Part shown: piece by piece, positions 8,831-18,530 of the stretch
How positions within the stretch are numbered: the first letter of the stretch is position 1
Layout: each line of letters starts with the position of its first letter
Source of the DNA: Bacteroidales bacterium
Lineage (GTDB): Bacteria; Bacteroidota; Bacteroidia; Bacteroidales; Muribaculaceae
Assembly (NCBI GenBank): GCA_019415705.1
Contig: DXYS01000027.1
Location: forward strand, 1-64,000
DNA: 64,000 nucleotides
Direction: 5' to 3'
Made by a program: the position numbers and the translations under genes
The notes under the pieces: generated by a model
The model's database searches: none
Seen by the model: only the letters and a program-made list of their open reading frames with translations
Told to the model about the DNA's origin: nothing

Positions 8831-10000
8831 ATGAAGATTAATGTGCTTAACACAGCCTGTCTGACACTTGCAGCCGCTGCCACAATGACGTTTGTATCTT
8901 GCGGCGGACAACAGCAGGCCCCGCAGGCTCAGGCTCCCGCTATCGGAGTGGTGACAGTCGAGCCCACGACAAGCGAACTCAACAGCTCTTATCCTGCTAC
9001 CGTAAAGGGAAAAACAGACATTGCAATCCGTCCGCAGGTGACCGGTTTCATAACAAAAGTACATGTCGACGAAGGTCAGCGTGTCCATAAAGGTCAGGTG
9101 CTTTTCACACTTGATCAAGTGCAGTTTCAGGCTGCCGTAGATCAGGCCGAGGCTGCCGTGAATGCCGCCCGTACGGCTGTCGCCACGGCAAAACTTACCG
9201 AGCAGAACAAGCGTATGCTTCTTGACAAAAATATTATAAGCGAATATGAATGGCAGATGGCTGCCAACTCGCTCTCTCAGGCACAGGCACAACTCTCTCA
9301 GGCACAGGCGGCACTGACCACTGCCCGCAAGAATCTCGCCTATACGGTTGTCACTTCGCCCAGTGACGGCGTCGTCGGCACGATACCCAACCGTGAGGGC
9401 TCGCTTGCATCGCCTTCGTCGGCTCAGCCTCTGACTACGGTCAGTGACAACTCCGAGGTCTATGCCTACTTCTCGCTCAATGAGAAAGATATACTCGAGC
9501 TTACAGACGGCGGCAAAGCCTCGCTGGTCGAGCGTATCGCTTCAATGCCCGCTGTGAAACTCCGTCTCGCCGACGGTCAGCTTTATCCTTTAGAGGGTAA
9601 GGTGGCCACTGTGTCAGGGGTTATCGAAGGCTCAACAGGCTCAGCCAGCGTACGTGCGTTATTTGACAATCCCAACGGCATGCTCCGCTCAGGCAATACA
9701 GGCACAGTCATCATCCCCCGTACGGATGAAGATGTATTGCTTATCCCGCAGAAAGCCACTTACGAGATACAGAATCTGCGTTATGTCTATACGGTCAATG
9801 ACTCCAACAAGACTGTCAGCACACCTATCGAGGTCCTTCCTCTCAACGACGGCAAGAACTTTGTCGTGACCTCAGGTCTCAAGAGCGGCGACCGCGTTGT
9901 CGTCGAAGGTGTCGGCACAAAGGTGCGCGACGGCATAGTCATCAATCCTGTAGACAAGTCAGCCGGTAATGCAGCCGCCGCTGAAGGCGCCGCACAGTAA
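8831..10000 (+). CDS. RND efflux periplasmic adaptor lipoprotein (AcrA/MexA type)
   Basis: Membrane-fusion (adaptor) subunit of a tripartite RND pump, bridging the inner-membrane transporter and the outer-membrane channel. The signal peptide ends in a lipobox (FVSC, Cys24), so it is a lipoprotein. After it come the biotinyl-lipoyl half (RPQVTGFITKVHVDEGQ), an alpha-hairpin rich in Ala and Gln (about residues 100-165), the second lipoyl half (VTSPSDGVVG), the beta-barrel and a membrane-proximal domain. The length of 389 residues is normal. It is first in a run with the pump (61 bases on) and the channel, all plus strand. Substrates could be drugs, bile salts or detergents; the sequence does not decide. 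Confidence 0.95.
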   Translation: MKINVLNTACLTLAAAATMTFVSCGGQQQAPQAQAPAIGVVTVEPTTSELNSSYPATVKGKTDIAIRPQVTGFITKVHVDEGQRVHKGQVLFTLDQVQFQAAVDQAEAAVNAARTAVATAKLTEQNKRMLLDKNIISEYEWQMAANSLSQAQAQLSQAQAALTTARKNLAYTVVTSPSDGVVGTIPNREGSLASPSSAQPLTTVSDNSEVYAYFSLNEKDILELTDGGKASLVERIASMPAVKLRLADGQLYPLEGKVATVSGVIEGSTGSASVRALFDNPNGMLRSGNTGTVIIPRTDEDVLLIPQKATYEIQNLRYVYTVNDSNKTVSTPIEVLPLNDGKNFVVTSGLKSGDRVVVEGVGTKVRDGIVINPVDKSAGNAAAAEGAAQ

Positions 10001-10061
10001 CAAGGCTTGTCACCTCTCCTCCATCACACTTTTTATAAAAACATCATTTTCGCATTAAGAA

Positions 10062-13000
10062 ATGAAACTCGATACTTTTATTAACAGACCTGTGCTGTCG
10101 ACGGTGATTTCCATTTTCATCGTGTTGCTCGGTATCATCGGCCTCGTATCGCTGCCGGTGACCCAGTATCCTGACATCGCGCCTCCTACAATTTCGGTTA
10201 CAACTACCTACACCGGCGCTAACGCACAGGCCGTGCTCAACTCTGTCATTGCCCCTCTCGAGGAGTCAATCAACGGCGCCGAGGGCATGACATATATGGA
10301 GTCGACAGCCACCAATACCGGATCGGCTACAATCAACGTCTATTTCGAGCAGGGCTTTGACCCGGATATGGCTGCTGTCGACGTGCAGAACCGTGTCGCC
10401 AAGGCCACAAACCTGCTGCCGGCTGAAGTCACCCGAGTCGGTGTACTGACACAGAAACGTCAGACTTCAATGCTCGTAGGTGTCGCTCTTATTGACGAGT
10501 CGGGACTCTATAACGAGGAGTTTCTCGACAACTATATGAAAATCAATATTATTCCCGAGCTGCAGCGTGTCTCGGGCGTCGGTGACGTGATGTCGTTCGG
10601 CGCAGATTACTCGATGCGTATATGGCTCAAGCCTGATGTGATGGCTCAGTATAACCTGATGCCATCGGATATATCGGCGGTTTTGGCCGAGCAGAACATC
10701 GAGGCCGCGCCGGGTGCGTTCGGAGAGCAGGGTGACCAGTCGTTCCAGTATATCATGCGCTACAAGGGTCGTCTGACTACCCCCGAGGAGTTCGGCGACA
10801 TAGTCGTGCGTGCCTATTCGACAGGTGAGACCCTTTATCTAAAAGATGTCGCCGACATCGAGCTCGGACGTGTGACATACGGTTTCCACAACAAATCCAA
10901 CGGAAGACCCGCTACCATGGCTATCGTCTTCCAGACGCCGGGCTCAAATGCCACACAAATTATCAACGACTGTCTTGCGCTTGTCGACAAACTTAAAAAG
11001 GATTTGCCTCAGGGGCTTGCGATGGATGTGCCGATGAACAACAACGAGTTCCTCTATGCGTCGATCAATAATGTAATCCATACACTCATCGAGGCTTTTA
11101 TCCTTGTGTTCTTTGTGGTCTACGTTTTCCTTCAGGATTTCCGCTCGACACTTATTCCCGCCATCGCCATTCCGGTGGCACTTGTCGGTACATTCTTTGT
11201 GCTTAAACTCATCGGATTCTCACTTAATCTTATCACACTTTCGGCTCTGGTGCTTGCCATTGCGATTGTGGTCGATGACGCGATTGTGGTCGTCGAGGCC
11301 GTCCATGCCAAACTTGACGCCGGGTATCAGTCGGCGCGGCGTGCCTCTATTGACGCCATGAACGAGATTGCGGGCGCGCTTGTGTCAATTACGCTCGTCA
11401 TGATGCTCGTGTTCATCCCCGTGTCATTCATGCCCGGCACATCGGGTGTGTTCTATCAGCAGTTCGGCATCACGATGGCTGTTGCCATCGGCTTCTCGGC
11501 TGTCAACGCCCTGACGCTCTCGCCGGCGCTCTGCGCCCTCTTCCTGAAACCTCATAAATCTGAGGATAATTCTACGCTCGGCGAGCGTATGGGCAAAGCC
11601 TATGCAGCCACCGGCGAGGTGATGAAACAGCGCTACGGTCGCCGTCTCAAACTTGATCTCCACCCCGGCATCACTATGGTGCTTCTTATCGCCACCATCA
11701 CTTTCATGGTGCTCGGCTGGTACGGCTTCCACGAGCCGGTCAAAAACTTAATCGCTTGGCCTGTCGCCATCGTTGCCGTGCTCGGACTTTTCAGCAAGCG
11801 CTTCCATAAATCGTTTGAGAAAAATTTCGGTGCGATGCTTAATTGGTATAAGGGCCTTGCAAGTTTCTTTGCGGCACACAAGATAACATCATTCAGTATT
11901 GTCGCTGTCAGTGTCGGCGTGCTCGTCTGGCTTATGTCTACCACGCCTACGGCTATGGTGCCGAATGAGGATACCGGCGTCGTCTTCGCGATGGTCGACC
12001 TGCCTGCAGGCTCGTCACAGGAGCGTACGTCCGCCGTGCTCGACGAGGTCGACTCGCTTATCGCACAGGTCCCGGGTGTACGTGTCCGCCAGATGATTAA
12101 CGGCTATAGCTTTATTGCCGGTCAGGGAGCTACCTACGGCACATTCATCATCAAGCTCCAGCCGTGGGACAAACGCGACCTCAGCTCCGACCAGATTATA
12201 CAGCGTCTCTACGGTCTGACATCACAGGTCACGGACGGACGTATCATGATTTTCGCTCCGCCTATGATTACCGGTTATTCGGCAACCAACGGTTTCGAGC
12301 TCAAGATGCAGGACCGCACGGGCGGCGACATCAACGCTTTCTACGGCGTCGTGCAGGCCTTCCTCGGTCAGCTTAACGCTCAGCCTGAAATCCAGTCGGC
12401 CTACACGACCTTTAACCCGACCTTCCCGCAGTATATGGTCGATGTCGACGCCGCCAAGTGTAAACAGGCCGGCATCAGCCCGTCGACAATCCTGTCGACA
12501 CTTCAGGGTTACTACGGCGGTATGTATGTGTCAAACTTCAACCGTTTCGGCAAGATTTACCGTGTCATGATGCAGGCTTCGCCCGAGGCGCGCGTGAGCC
12601 CCGAGACCCTTAACTCCATCAAGGTGCGTAACGGCTCGGAGATGGCATCAATCAGCAACTTCGTGTCGCTCAAACGTGTCTACGGCCCTGACCTGCTCAA
12701 CCGTTTCAACATGTTTACGTCAATTTCGGTTTCAGGTCAGCCTAATCCCGGCTATTCGTCAGGCGAGGCCATTGCTGCCATCAATCGTGTGGCCGCCGAG
12801 ACACTGCCTCAGGGCTACGGTTTTGAATTTGCCGGTATGACGCGTGAGGAGGCCTCTACATCAGGCAATGTCACAGCCATTATCTTCGGTCTGTGTCTGC
12901 TCTTCGTCTACCTGCTTCTCTCGGCTCAGTACGAAAGCTACCTGCTGCCGTTCGCGGTTATCCTTTCGGTACCTTTCGGTCTTATGGGAGCCTTCGTATT

Positions 13001-13433
13001 CGCTAAGATGTTCGGCATCAACAACAACATCTACCTGCAGATTGCGCTTATCATGCTTATCGGTCTGTTGGCCAAGAACGCCATTCTTATCGTTGAGTTC
13101 GCCATCGAGCGCCGTCGCACGGGTATGAGCGTGTTTAACTCGGCTATCGCCGGTGCGGCCGCCCGTCTGCGACCGATTCTGATGACCTCTCTCGCTATGG
13201 TAATCGGCCTTCTGCCTATGATGTTTGCCTCGGGTGTAGGTGCCAACGGTAACCGTGCGCTCGGCACGGGCTCTGTCGGCGGTATGCTTATCGGCATGAT
13301 TCTGCAGGTGCTGATTGTGCCCGCGCTATATGTCGTCTTCGAGCTTATACAGGAGAAGTTCAAGCCTATCAAATGGAAAGATGAGGAAGCGGGCGGAAAT
13401 ATCGAGAACGAAATCGAACAGTATGCCCGTTAA
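10062..13433 (+). CDS. RND efflux pump, HAE1 family (AcrB/MexB type)
   Basis: Proton-driven inner-membrane transporter of the hydrophobe/amphiphile efflux (HAE1) class. It starts with the family's N-terminal amphipathic segment (FINRPVLSTVISIFIVLLG), has two large periplasmic loops, and shows the helix-4 motif AIAIVVDDAIVVVE with the two Asp residues of the proton relay; the matching Lys lies in the second half near GLLAKNAILIVEFA. At 1123 residues it is about 70 longer than AcrB; the extra length is around residues 510-610, where an additional hydrophobic pair (GITMVLLIATITFMVLG and LIAWPVAIVAVLGLF) is inserted before the mid-protein helix. It is the second gene of the efflux operon and works with the adaptor before and channel after it. 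Confidence 0.96.
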   Translation: MKLDTFINRPVLSTVISIFIVLLGIIGLVSLPVTQYPDIAPPTISVTTTYTGANAQAVLNSVIAPLEESINGAEGMTYMESTATNTGSATINVYFEQGFDPDMAAVDVQNRVAKATNLLPAEVTRVGVLTQKRQTSMLVGVALIDESGLYNEEFLDNYMKINIIPELQRVSGVGDVMSFGADYSMRIWLKPDVMAQYNLMPSDISAVLAEQNIEAAPGAFGEQGDQSFQYIMRYKGRLTTPEEFGDIVVRAYSTGETLYLKDVADIELGRVTYGFHNKSNGRPATMAIVFQTPGSNATQIINDCLALVDKLKKDLPQGLAMDVPMNNNEFLYASINNVIHTLIEAFILVFFVVYVFLQDFRSTLIPAIAIPVALVGTFFVLKLIGFSLNLITLSALVLAIAIVVDDAIVVVEAVHAKLDAGYQSARRASIDAMNEIAGALVSITLVMMLVFIPVSFMPGTSGVFYQQFGITMAVAIGFSAVNALTLSPALCALFLKPHKSEDNSTLGERMGKAYAATGEVMKQRYGRRLKLDLHPGITMVLLIATITFMVLGWYGFHEPVKNLIAWPVAIVAVLGLFSKRFHKSFEKNFGAMLNWYKGLASFFAAHKITSFSIVAVSVGVLVWLMSTTPTAMVPNEDTGVVFAMVDLPAGSSQERTSAVLDEVDSLIAQVPGVRVRQMINGYSFIAGQGATYGTFIIKLQPWDKRDLSSDQIIQRLYGLTSQVTDGRIMIFAPPMITGYSATNGFELKMQDRTGGDINAFYGVVQAFLGQLNAQPEIQSAYTTFNPTFPQYMVDVDAAKCKQAGISPSTILSTLQGYYGGMYVSNFNRFGKIYRVMMQASPEARVSPETLNSIKVRNGSEMASISNFVSLKRVYGPDLLNRFNMFTSISVSGQPNPGYSSGEAIAAINRVAAETLPQGYGFEFAGMTREEASTSGNVTAIIFGLCLLFVYLLLSAQYESYLLPFAVILSVPFGLMGAFVFAKMFGINNNIYLQIALIMLIGLLAKNAILIVEFAIERRRTGMSVFNSAIAGAAARLRPILMTSLAMVIGLLPMMFASGVGANGNRALGTGSVGGMLIGMILQVLIVPALYVVFELIQEKFKPIKWKDEEAGGNIENEIEQYAR

Positions 13434-13463
13434 GACCTCAATATCTTTAATACAAGTACAAAT

Positions 13464-14843
13464 ATGACACTTAATCGTCTTTCATTAATAGCCGGAGCCG
13501 TCGCAGCCTCAATGCTGCTCGGCGGCTGCGGCATCTACAAGAAATATGAGACGCCGACCACGACGCCGCTGACCGCTGCCTATGCCGAGGCACGTAAAGC
13601 ATCCGCCGACTCGACGCTCTTCGGCAATCTGCTCTGGGAACAGGTGTTCACCGACCCTCTGCTCGCCGACCTGATTAACCGCGCGCTTGTCAACAATGTC
13701 AACCTTGACAACGCCCGTCTCAACGTCGACATAGCCCACGCACAACTCAAAGGCGCGCGTCTGGCCTACCTGCCGTCGGTTGCTCTTGCGCCAAACGGTG
13801 CGGGCGCGTCTTACGCCGGCAGCGATATCAGCTGGACATATCAGATACCCGCTCAGGTCAGCTGGGAGATTGATATATTCGGCAAACTTCTCAACAGCAA
13901 GCGTGGCGCAGCTGCGGTCTACGCCCAAAGCGAGGCTTATGCCCGCGCGGTGCGTTCGCAGATTATCTCGGCGGTTGCCAACACATATTACGGCATTGCC
14001 GCAGTAAACTCACAGCTCGAAATCTCGCGTTCGACAGCCGAGAGCTGGGGACGCAGTGTCGAGGTCATGAAAGACCTCAAGCTCGCCGGACGTGTGACCG
14101 AAGCCGCCGTCGTTCAGATGAGAGCAAATTATTACAGCGTATTGGCATCAATTACCGACCTCGAGGTGTCACTTGACAAACTGAACAACACAATGTCTCT
14201 GTTGCTCAACGAAATGCCTCAGAATTGGAATATCACGGCCACTCTTGACTTTGAGAAGCCTGAGATAATGCGTGCCGCAATACCTATGGCCGAGCTTGCC
14301 GCCCGTCCCGACGTCGAGGCCGCCGAGCAACAGCTCGCCTCTGCATATTATGCGACAGCTTCGGCCCGCGCAGCCTTCTATCCCGGTCTGGCCATCACGG
14401 CCAACGGCGGTTTCACAAACCTCCTCGGCTCGTTTATCAAGAATCCCGGCGACTGGTTCTATCAGCTTGCCGGCTCGCTGACCGCCCCCCTCTTCTCACG
14501 CGGACGCAACATTGCCAATCTTGAGGCTTCCAAAGCTCGTCAGCAGCAGGCCATGAATAACTTCGAGTACGCTATACTCAACGCTTCGGCCGAGGTGTCA
14601 GACGCTCTGACAGTCTACGAGAAAAGCGCCGAGAAAGAGCGTCTGCTCGTCAAGCAGGTAGCCGACCTTGAGAAATCGGTCGAATACACTGAGGACCTCC
14701 TCCGCTACTCGACCGGCACCTATCTCGAGGTGCTAACCGCCCAGCAGAGCCTGTTGAGCGCACGTATCTCGTTTGTGTCGAGCCGTCTGGCGCAGGCACA
14801 GGCGTTCATCAATCTCTATCAGGCACTCGGCGGCGGCCGTTAA
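13464..14843 (+). CDS. Outer-membrane efflux lipoprotein (OprM/NodT family)
   Basis: TolC-like outer-membrane channel, third part of the RND pump. It has a lipoprotein signal with lipobox LLGGC (Cys22) and two outer-membrane-efflux repeats rich in Ala and Leu (about residues 60-245 and 270-455), which form the coiled periplasmic tunnel. The phrase RPDVEAAEQQLASAY near residue 280 is a hallmark of the NodT/OprM branch. Its 459 residues are the family's usual size. It follows the pump by 30 bases and precedes an LpxA-family gene by 29, so all four genes look co-transcribed. Confidence 0.95.
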   Translation: MTLNRLSLIAGAVAASMLLGGCGIYKKYETPTTTPLTAAYAEARKASADSTLFGNLLWEQVFTDPLLADLINRALVNNVNLDNARLNVDIAHAQLKGARLAYLPSVALAPNGAGASYAGSDISWTYQIPAQVSWEIDIFGKLLNSKRGAAAVYAQSEAYARAVRSQIISAVANTYYGIAAVNSQLEISRSTAESWGRSVEVMKDLKLAGRVTEAAVVQMRANYYSVLASITDLEVSLDKLNNTMSLLLNEMPQNWNITATLDFEKPEIMRAAIPMAELAARPDVEAAEQQLASAYYATASARAAFYPGLAITANGGFTNLLGSFIKNPGDWFYQLAGSLTAPLFSRGRNIANLEASKARQQQAMNNFEYAILNASAEVSDALTVYEKSAEKERLLVKQVADLEKSVEYTEDLLRYSTGTYLEVLTAQQSLLSARISFVSSRLAQAQAFINLYQALGGGR

Positions 14844-14872
14844 GCAATCCTTAAATCAAAACCATAAACACT

Positions 14873-15661
14873 ATGATTAGTCCGTTAGCCTACGTCGACG
14901 CTTCGGCCAAATTAGGTCAGAACGTCACAGTACATCCATTCGCTTACATCGACGCTAATGTCGAAATAGGCGACAACTGCGAGATAATGCCCTATGCAAG
15001 CATTATCCGCGGCACACGCATGGGCAAAAACAACAAGGTTTATCAAGGAGCCATTGTCGGCGCCGACCCGCAGGATTTCCGCTGGAAAGGCGAGGAAACC
15101 TACTGCTATATCGGCGACGATAACGTCATCCGCGAGCAGGTTATCATCAACCGCGGCATCAGGTCTGAGGGAGGTACACGCATCGGCGACAAGACCTTCA
15201 TCATGGCCGAAGTGCATATCGGTCACGACACACATATCGTCGGACGCTCGGTAATCGGCAACGGTGCCACTATCGCCGGTGATGTCGAGATTGACGAGTG
15301 CTGCATCCTGTCGTCAAACGCTATTATCCACGAGAAATCGCATCTTGGCAAATACGTGCTCATCAAGGGCGGCACGCGCATCGGCTCTAATGTGCCTCCT
15401 TATGTTATTATCGCACACAACCCTGCCACCTACTATGGTGTCAACGCTGTCGTGATGCGTAAAATGGGGGAACTTTCAGAGGATGATATCGATATTGCCG
15501 CAAAGGCATACCGTCATGTCTATCAGTGTTCGACCACTGTCTTCAATGCGTTAAAACGCATCGAGGCCGACCTCGAGCCCAGCCCCGTGCGCGACGAGAT
15601 ACTTCGCTTTATCCGCGAAAACAAGCTGAAAATCGTCGCCGACAAATTTATCGACGATTAA
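14873..15661 (+). CDS. LpxA-family UDP-GlcNAc acyltransferase-like protein
   Basis: Left-handed beta-helix protein of 262 residues made of hexapeptide repeats with the LpxA C-terminal helical domain (VPPYVIIAHNPATYYGVNAV onwards). LpxA adds a 3-hydroxyacyl chain to UDP-GlcNAc as the first step of lipid A. The catalytic-base region is kept as HIGHD, but the usual segment near the second conserved His (VHQF in typical LpxA) reads IHEK here, and the position is unusual: at the end of an efflux operon rather than with lpxD/lpxC-fabZ. It may therefore be a paralogue with altered acyl specificity, or the organism's only LpxA; the rest of the genome would tell. A strong bidirectional hairpin follows at 15681-15724. 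Confidence 0.82.
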   Translation: MISPLAYVDASAKLGQNVTVHPFAYIDANVEIGDNCEIMPYASIIRGTRMGKNNKVYQGAIVGADPQDFRWKGEETYCYIGDDNVIREQVIINRGIRSEGGTRIGDKTFIMAEVHIGHDTHIVGRSVIGNGATIAGDVEIDECCILSSNAIIHEKSHLGKYVLIKGGTRIGSNVPPYVIIAHNPATYYGVNAVVMRKMGELSEDDIDIAAKAYRHVYQCSTTVFNALKRIEADLEPSPVRDEILRFIRENKLKIVADKFIDD

Positions 15662-15680
15662 ATCAGCTTAAATAGCTATA

Positions 15681-15724
15681 TCAACAGCAAAGGCCGCACC
15701 AAATGATGCGGCCTTTGCTGTTGA
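15681..15724. terminator. Bidirectional terminator between lpxA-like gene and uxuB
   Basis: A perfect 18-bp stem (15681-15698 with 15707-15724) with an 8-base loop lies between two convergent genes, 20 bases after one stop and 16 before the other. It lacks a long T tract on either side, but position and stem strength fit termination in both directions. Confidence 0.75.
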
Positions 15725-15739
15725 TTGGCAGATAGTATT

Positions 15740-16558
15740 TTACATTGCAAATACGTTGAAGCCTCCGTCGACGACGGCGACCGTGCCGGTCACAAACTTG
15801 GAGGCGTCGCTCATAAGATAATGTATCGTGCCGCATAGCTCCTCGGGGCGTCCCATGCGGCCGAACGGAGTCTGACGGATGACATCCTGTCCGCGCTGTG
15901 TGTACGAGCCGTCAGGATTGGTCAACAACGTGCGGTTCTGCTCGGTCAGGAAAAAGCCCGGAGCTATGGCATTGACACGTATTCCTTCGCCGAATTTGCG
16001 GGCGCACTCCGTGGCCATGTAGGCCGTGAAATTTGATATGCCGGCTTTGGCGGCGGCATAGCCGCAGACACGTGTCAGCGGACGGAAAGCGGCCATCGAC
16101 GAGAAGTTGATGATGGAGCCTCGGCCCTGCTTGACCATGGGCTTGAGGAAAATCTGTGTCGGGATGACAGTGCCGGTAAGGTTGAGGTTGAGTACCTTCT
16201 CAAACTGCACGGGGTCGAGGTCGAAAATCGTTTTGTCCGGTGGAATAGTCGCGCCCGGCATGTTGCCGCCGGCAGCGTTGAGCAGAGTGTCGACGCGGCC
16301 GTATTTGGCCACGATGGCGTCGCAGTTGGCCTGAACGGTGTCGGCGTCCATCACGTCGGTTTTCATGAATTCGATGGTGCCTGACGGATTCTCTGCGAGG
16401 ATTTCGTCGACGATGGCTTTGCCTACGTCTTCTTTGCGGCCGAGGATGATAACGTGTGCGCCGTTGAAGGCAAGATACTTGGCGATTTCGCGACCGAGTA
16501 TGCCGGTGCCGCCTGTGATAACGGTCACATTGTCTTTGATGTCAAAAAGATTTGTCAT
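15740..16558 (-). CDS. uxuB: SDR-type D-mannonate oxidoreductase
   Basis: Short-chain dehydrogenase of 272 residues with the Rossmann motif TGGTGILGREIA, NAAGGNMPG, a catalytic Ser (INFSS) and YAAAK. Its stop-start overlap with mannonate dehydratase (ATGA, 16555-16558) links it to hexuronate catabolism: it should interconvert D-fructuronate and D-mannonate with NAD(H). In Bacteroidetes this step is often done by an SDR rather than by the long-chain UxuB of E. coli, so the name rests on context plus family. It is cytoplasmic and the second gene of a two-gene operon read from the promoter at 17754-17785. No isomerase or kinase of the pathway is in the window. Confidence 0.85.
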   Translation of the reverse strand: MTNLFDIKDNVTVITGGTGILGREIAKYLAFNGAHVIILGRKEDVGKAIVDEILAENPSGTIEFMKTDVMDADTVQANCDAIVAKYGRVDTLLNAAGGNMPGATIPPDKTIFDLDPVQFEKVLNLNLTGTVIPTQIFLKPMVKQGRGSIINFSSMAAFRPLTRVCGYAAAKAGISNFTAYMATECARKFGEGIRVNAIAPGFFLTEQNRTLLTNPDGSYTQRGQDVIRQTPFGRMGRPEELCGTIHYLMSDASKFVTGTVAVVDGGFNVFAM

Positions 16559-17721
16559 GATTTCTGAGAATTAACTGTTGCCATAATGCCGCTGACCATG
16601 CCTAAGGCGAGCATGCGGCCGTGGAATGAATAGCCTGCGTTGTAGCCCATTTTGTCGTCGCCGAGCATCAGCGGGGCATGGTCGACGCGCATAGGCACAT
16701 CGGGGCGCTCGGTTTCGAAGGTGCGCACGACTTCAATCAGGCGTGGATCCAAGTGTGACGACTCCTTGAAGTCGCCGTTGGGCATCACGTGGCAGATGCG
16801 TGCATGGACAAAGTGTGTGCGCGAGGCATATTTTTTGGCGAGCGCGGGCACATCGTTCTGAGCGCCTCCGCTGAGCGAGCCGGCGCAGAATGTCAGACCG
16901 TTGTGTGGATTGGGCACGGCGTCCAAGAAGGCCTGTATGTCGGCGTCGCATGTGACTATGCGCGGCAGACCGAGGATTGCCATAGGGGGGTCGTCGGGGT
17001 GGACACACATGTTGATGTCATATTCGTCGCAGACGGGCATGATGGCGTTGAGGAAGTAGGCCATGTTTTCGCGCAGTTTGTCGGCGTCGATGCCTTTGTA
17101 GAAGTCGAGCAGTGCGCGGAATTTCTCAACCGGCTTGAGGTCGTTCTCAGAGATGTTGCCGTTGACAAAGCCCTGTGTCTTGACGATGATGTTGTCGACC
17201 AAGCGGCGCTCGCCCTCGGCGTCCATGCGCGGGGCCACTTCCTCTCGCATGCGGCGCAGTGTCTCCTCGTCATAGTCGTTCTCGGCGCCGGGGCGTTTGA
17301 GGATGTTGATGTCAAAGTAGGCAAACTCGGCGCGGTTGAAGTATAGATTTGTCGTGCCGTCGGGGTTGGGGTAGTCAAGGTCAGTGCGCGCCCAGTCGAG
17401 CACGGGCATGAAGTTGTAGCAGATGGTCTTGACGCCGGCTTTGCCTAGATTGGCGAGGCTGACCTTGTATTTCTCAATCAGCTCGTCGCGGTCCGCACCG
17501 CCGTATTTTATTGATTCCGAGACGGGAAGGCTTTCTACGACCGACCAACGCAGCCCGCGGTCTTCGATAAATTTTTTCATTTTCATCACTTCCTCATAGC
17601 TCCATATCTCGCCGTTGGGGATGTGATGCAGGGCTGTCACGATGCCCTCGACGCCTATCTGACGGAGCATCTCGAGGGTGATTTTATCGTTGGGTCCGAA
17701 CCAACGCCATGTTTTTTCCAT
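16555..17721 (-). CDS. uxuA: Mannonate dehydratase
   Basis: UxuA removes water from D-mannonate to give 2-keto-3-deoxygluconate, a step in glucuronate breakdown. The 388-residue protein begins MEKTWRWFGPNDKI, the normal UxuA N-terminus with the substrate-contacting WFGP segment, and contains the metal-site pieces MCVHPDDPP and FCAGSLSGG and the C-terminal MRVDHAP. A longer frame exists up to 17784, but that upstream part lies inside the promoter, so ATG 17721 is chosen. It overlaps uxuB by four bases and is the first gene of the pair. Confidence 0.95.
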   Translation of the reverse strand: MEKTWRWFGPNDKITLEMLRQIGVEGIVTALHHIPNGEIWSYEEVMKMKKFIEDRGLRWSVVESLPVSESIKYGGADRDELIEKYKVSLANLGKAGVKTICYNFMPVLDWARTDLDYPNPDGTTNLYFNRAEFAYFDINILKRPGAENDYDEETLRRMREEVAPRMDAEGERRLVDNIIVKTQGFVNGNISENDLKPVEKFRALLDFYKGIDADKLRENMAYFLNAIMPVCDEYDINMCVHPDDPPMAILGLPRIVTCDADIQAFLDAVPNPHNGLTFCAGSLSGGAQNDVPALAKKYASRTHFVHARICHVMPNGDFKESSHLDPRLIEVVRTFETERPDVPMRVDHAPLMLGDDKMGYNAGYSFHGRMLALGMVSGIMATVNSQKS

Positions 17722-17753
17722 AAATGATGAGTTATAGTGTCTTAAACTTGTTG

Positions 17754-17785
17754 CAAAGTTAATTGTCAGCCGCCGATTATGCAAA
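17754..17785 (-). promoter_or_regulatory. Promoter for uxuA-uxuB
   Basis: TTTG (complement of 17782-17785), 20 bases, then TAACTTTG (complement of 17754-17761) on the minus strand: an exact consensus match. It rules out any uxuA start above 17754 and also overlaps the end of the neighbouring protease gene. Confidence 0.72.
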
Positions 17786-17787
17786 TA

Positions 17788-18522
17788 TCAGACCAACGGC
17801 AGTCGCGAAGCCTTGAGTTCGGCTATCAGACGGCGCTCCTCGCCTCCGCAGTAGCGGTTGCAGAGCTGATGGAAAGCGGCCGAGTGATTCATCTCCGAGA
17901 GGTGGGCGAGCTCGTGATATATAATGTAGTCGCGCAGTCGCGGCGGCAGATACACAAGCGCGTAACTGAGCGCTATAATGCCGTGTGAGTTGCAGTGGCC
18001 GAGCACTCGCACACCGTTTGTTAACTCCCAGCCTGTCGGGCGTCGTCCGACCTTTTCGGCGAGCTCTCTGGCCCGGGGCAAAATAATGTTGGGCGCCATG
18101 AATTTAGCTATCGCACGCATGGCGTTGCTGATTGCCTTTACGGTTTGGCGCGAGGCGATGTCTGTTTCTGAAGCAAGGCGTATCTCGAATGTGCGTCGGT
18201 CGCTCTGGCGTATTGTTACGTTACGTCCGTAGCCGTCGAGACCGGTGATGCGCACCGTGAGGTCGCCGAAATCCATCGTCTGGCTGAATTCATATAGGCG
18301 CTCAGTCGGCCGAATTCGCTGGATGTCGGGTAACATACGGCGAAGTGCGTCGTTAAAGTCACATTCAGCCATGCCCGGAGGCACTGTCAGACTCAGACCG
18401 TCGCCGAGCCAGCGGGCAATCAGGCGTCGGGCTGAGGCGCGGACAACGTATCTTACCGTCCCCAATATTTCATGGTTTATTGTACCCGAGCCGGTGATAT
18501 ATGCTTTGTTTCGTGATGCCAC
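17788..18522 (-). CDS. DUF45 (YgjP-type) zinc metalloprotease-like protein
   Basis: Protein of 244 residues of the YgjP/DUF45 group, soluble and probably cytoplasmic. The C-terminal part carries the metal motif HELAHLSEMNHSAAFH, an HExxH site with a third His downstream, plus the usual upstream segment ending in SYALVYLPP. The physiological substrate of this family is not settled. The start is taken as GTG 18522, eight bases past the stop of nadK, because no ATG is available before the conserved region; the spacing suggests one transcript with nadK. Confidence 0.85.
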   Translation of the reverse strand: MASRNKAYITGSGTINHEILGTVRYVVRASARRLIARWLGDGLSLTVPPGMAECDFNDALRRMLPDIQRIRPTERLYEFSQTMDFGDLTVRITGLDGYGRNVTIRQSDRRTFEIRLASETDIASRQTVKAISNAMRAIAKFMAPNIILPRARELAEKVGRRPTGWELTNGVRVLGHCNSHGIIALSYALVYLPPRLRDYIIYHELAHLSEMNHSAAFHQLCNRYCGGEERRLIAELKASRLPLV

Positions 18523-18530
18523 GGCCTTAC

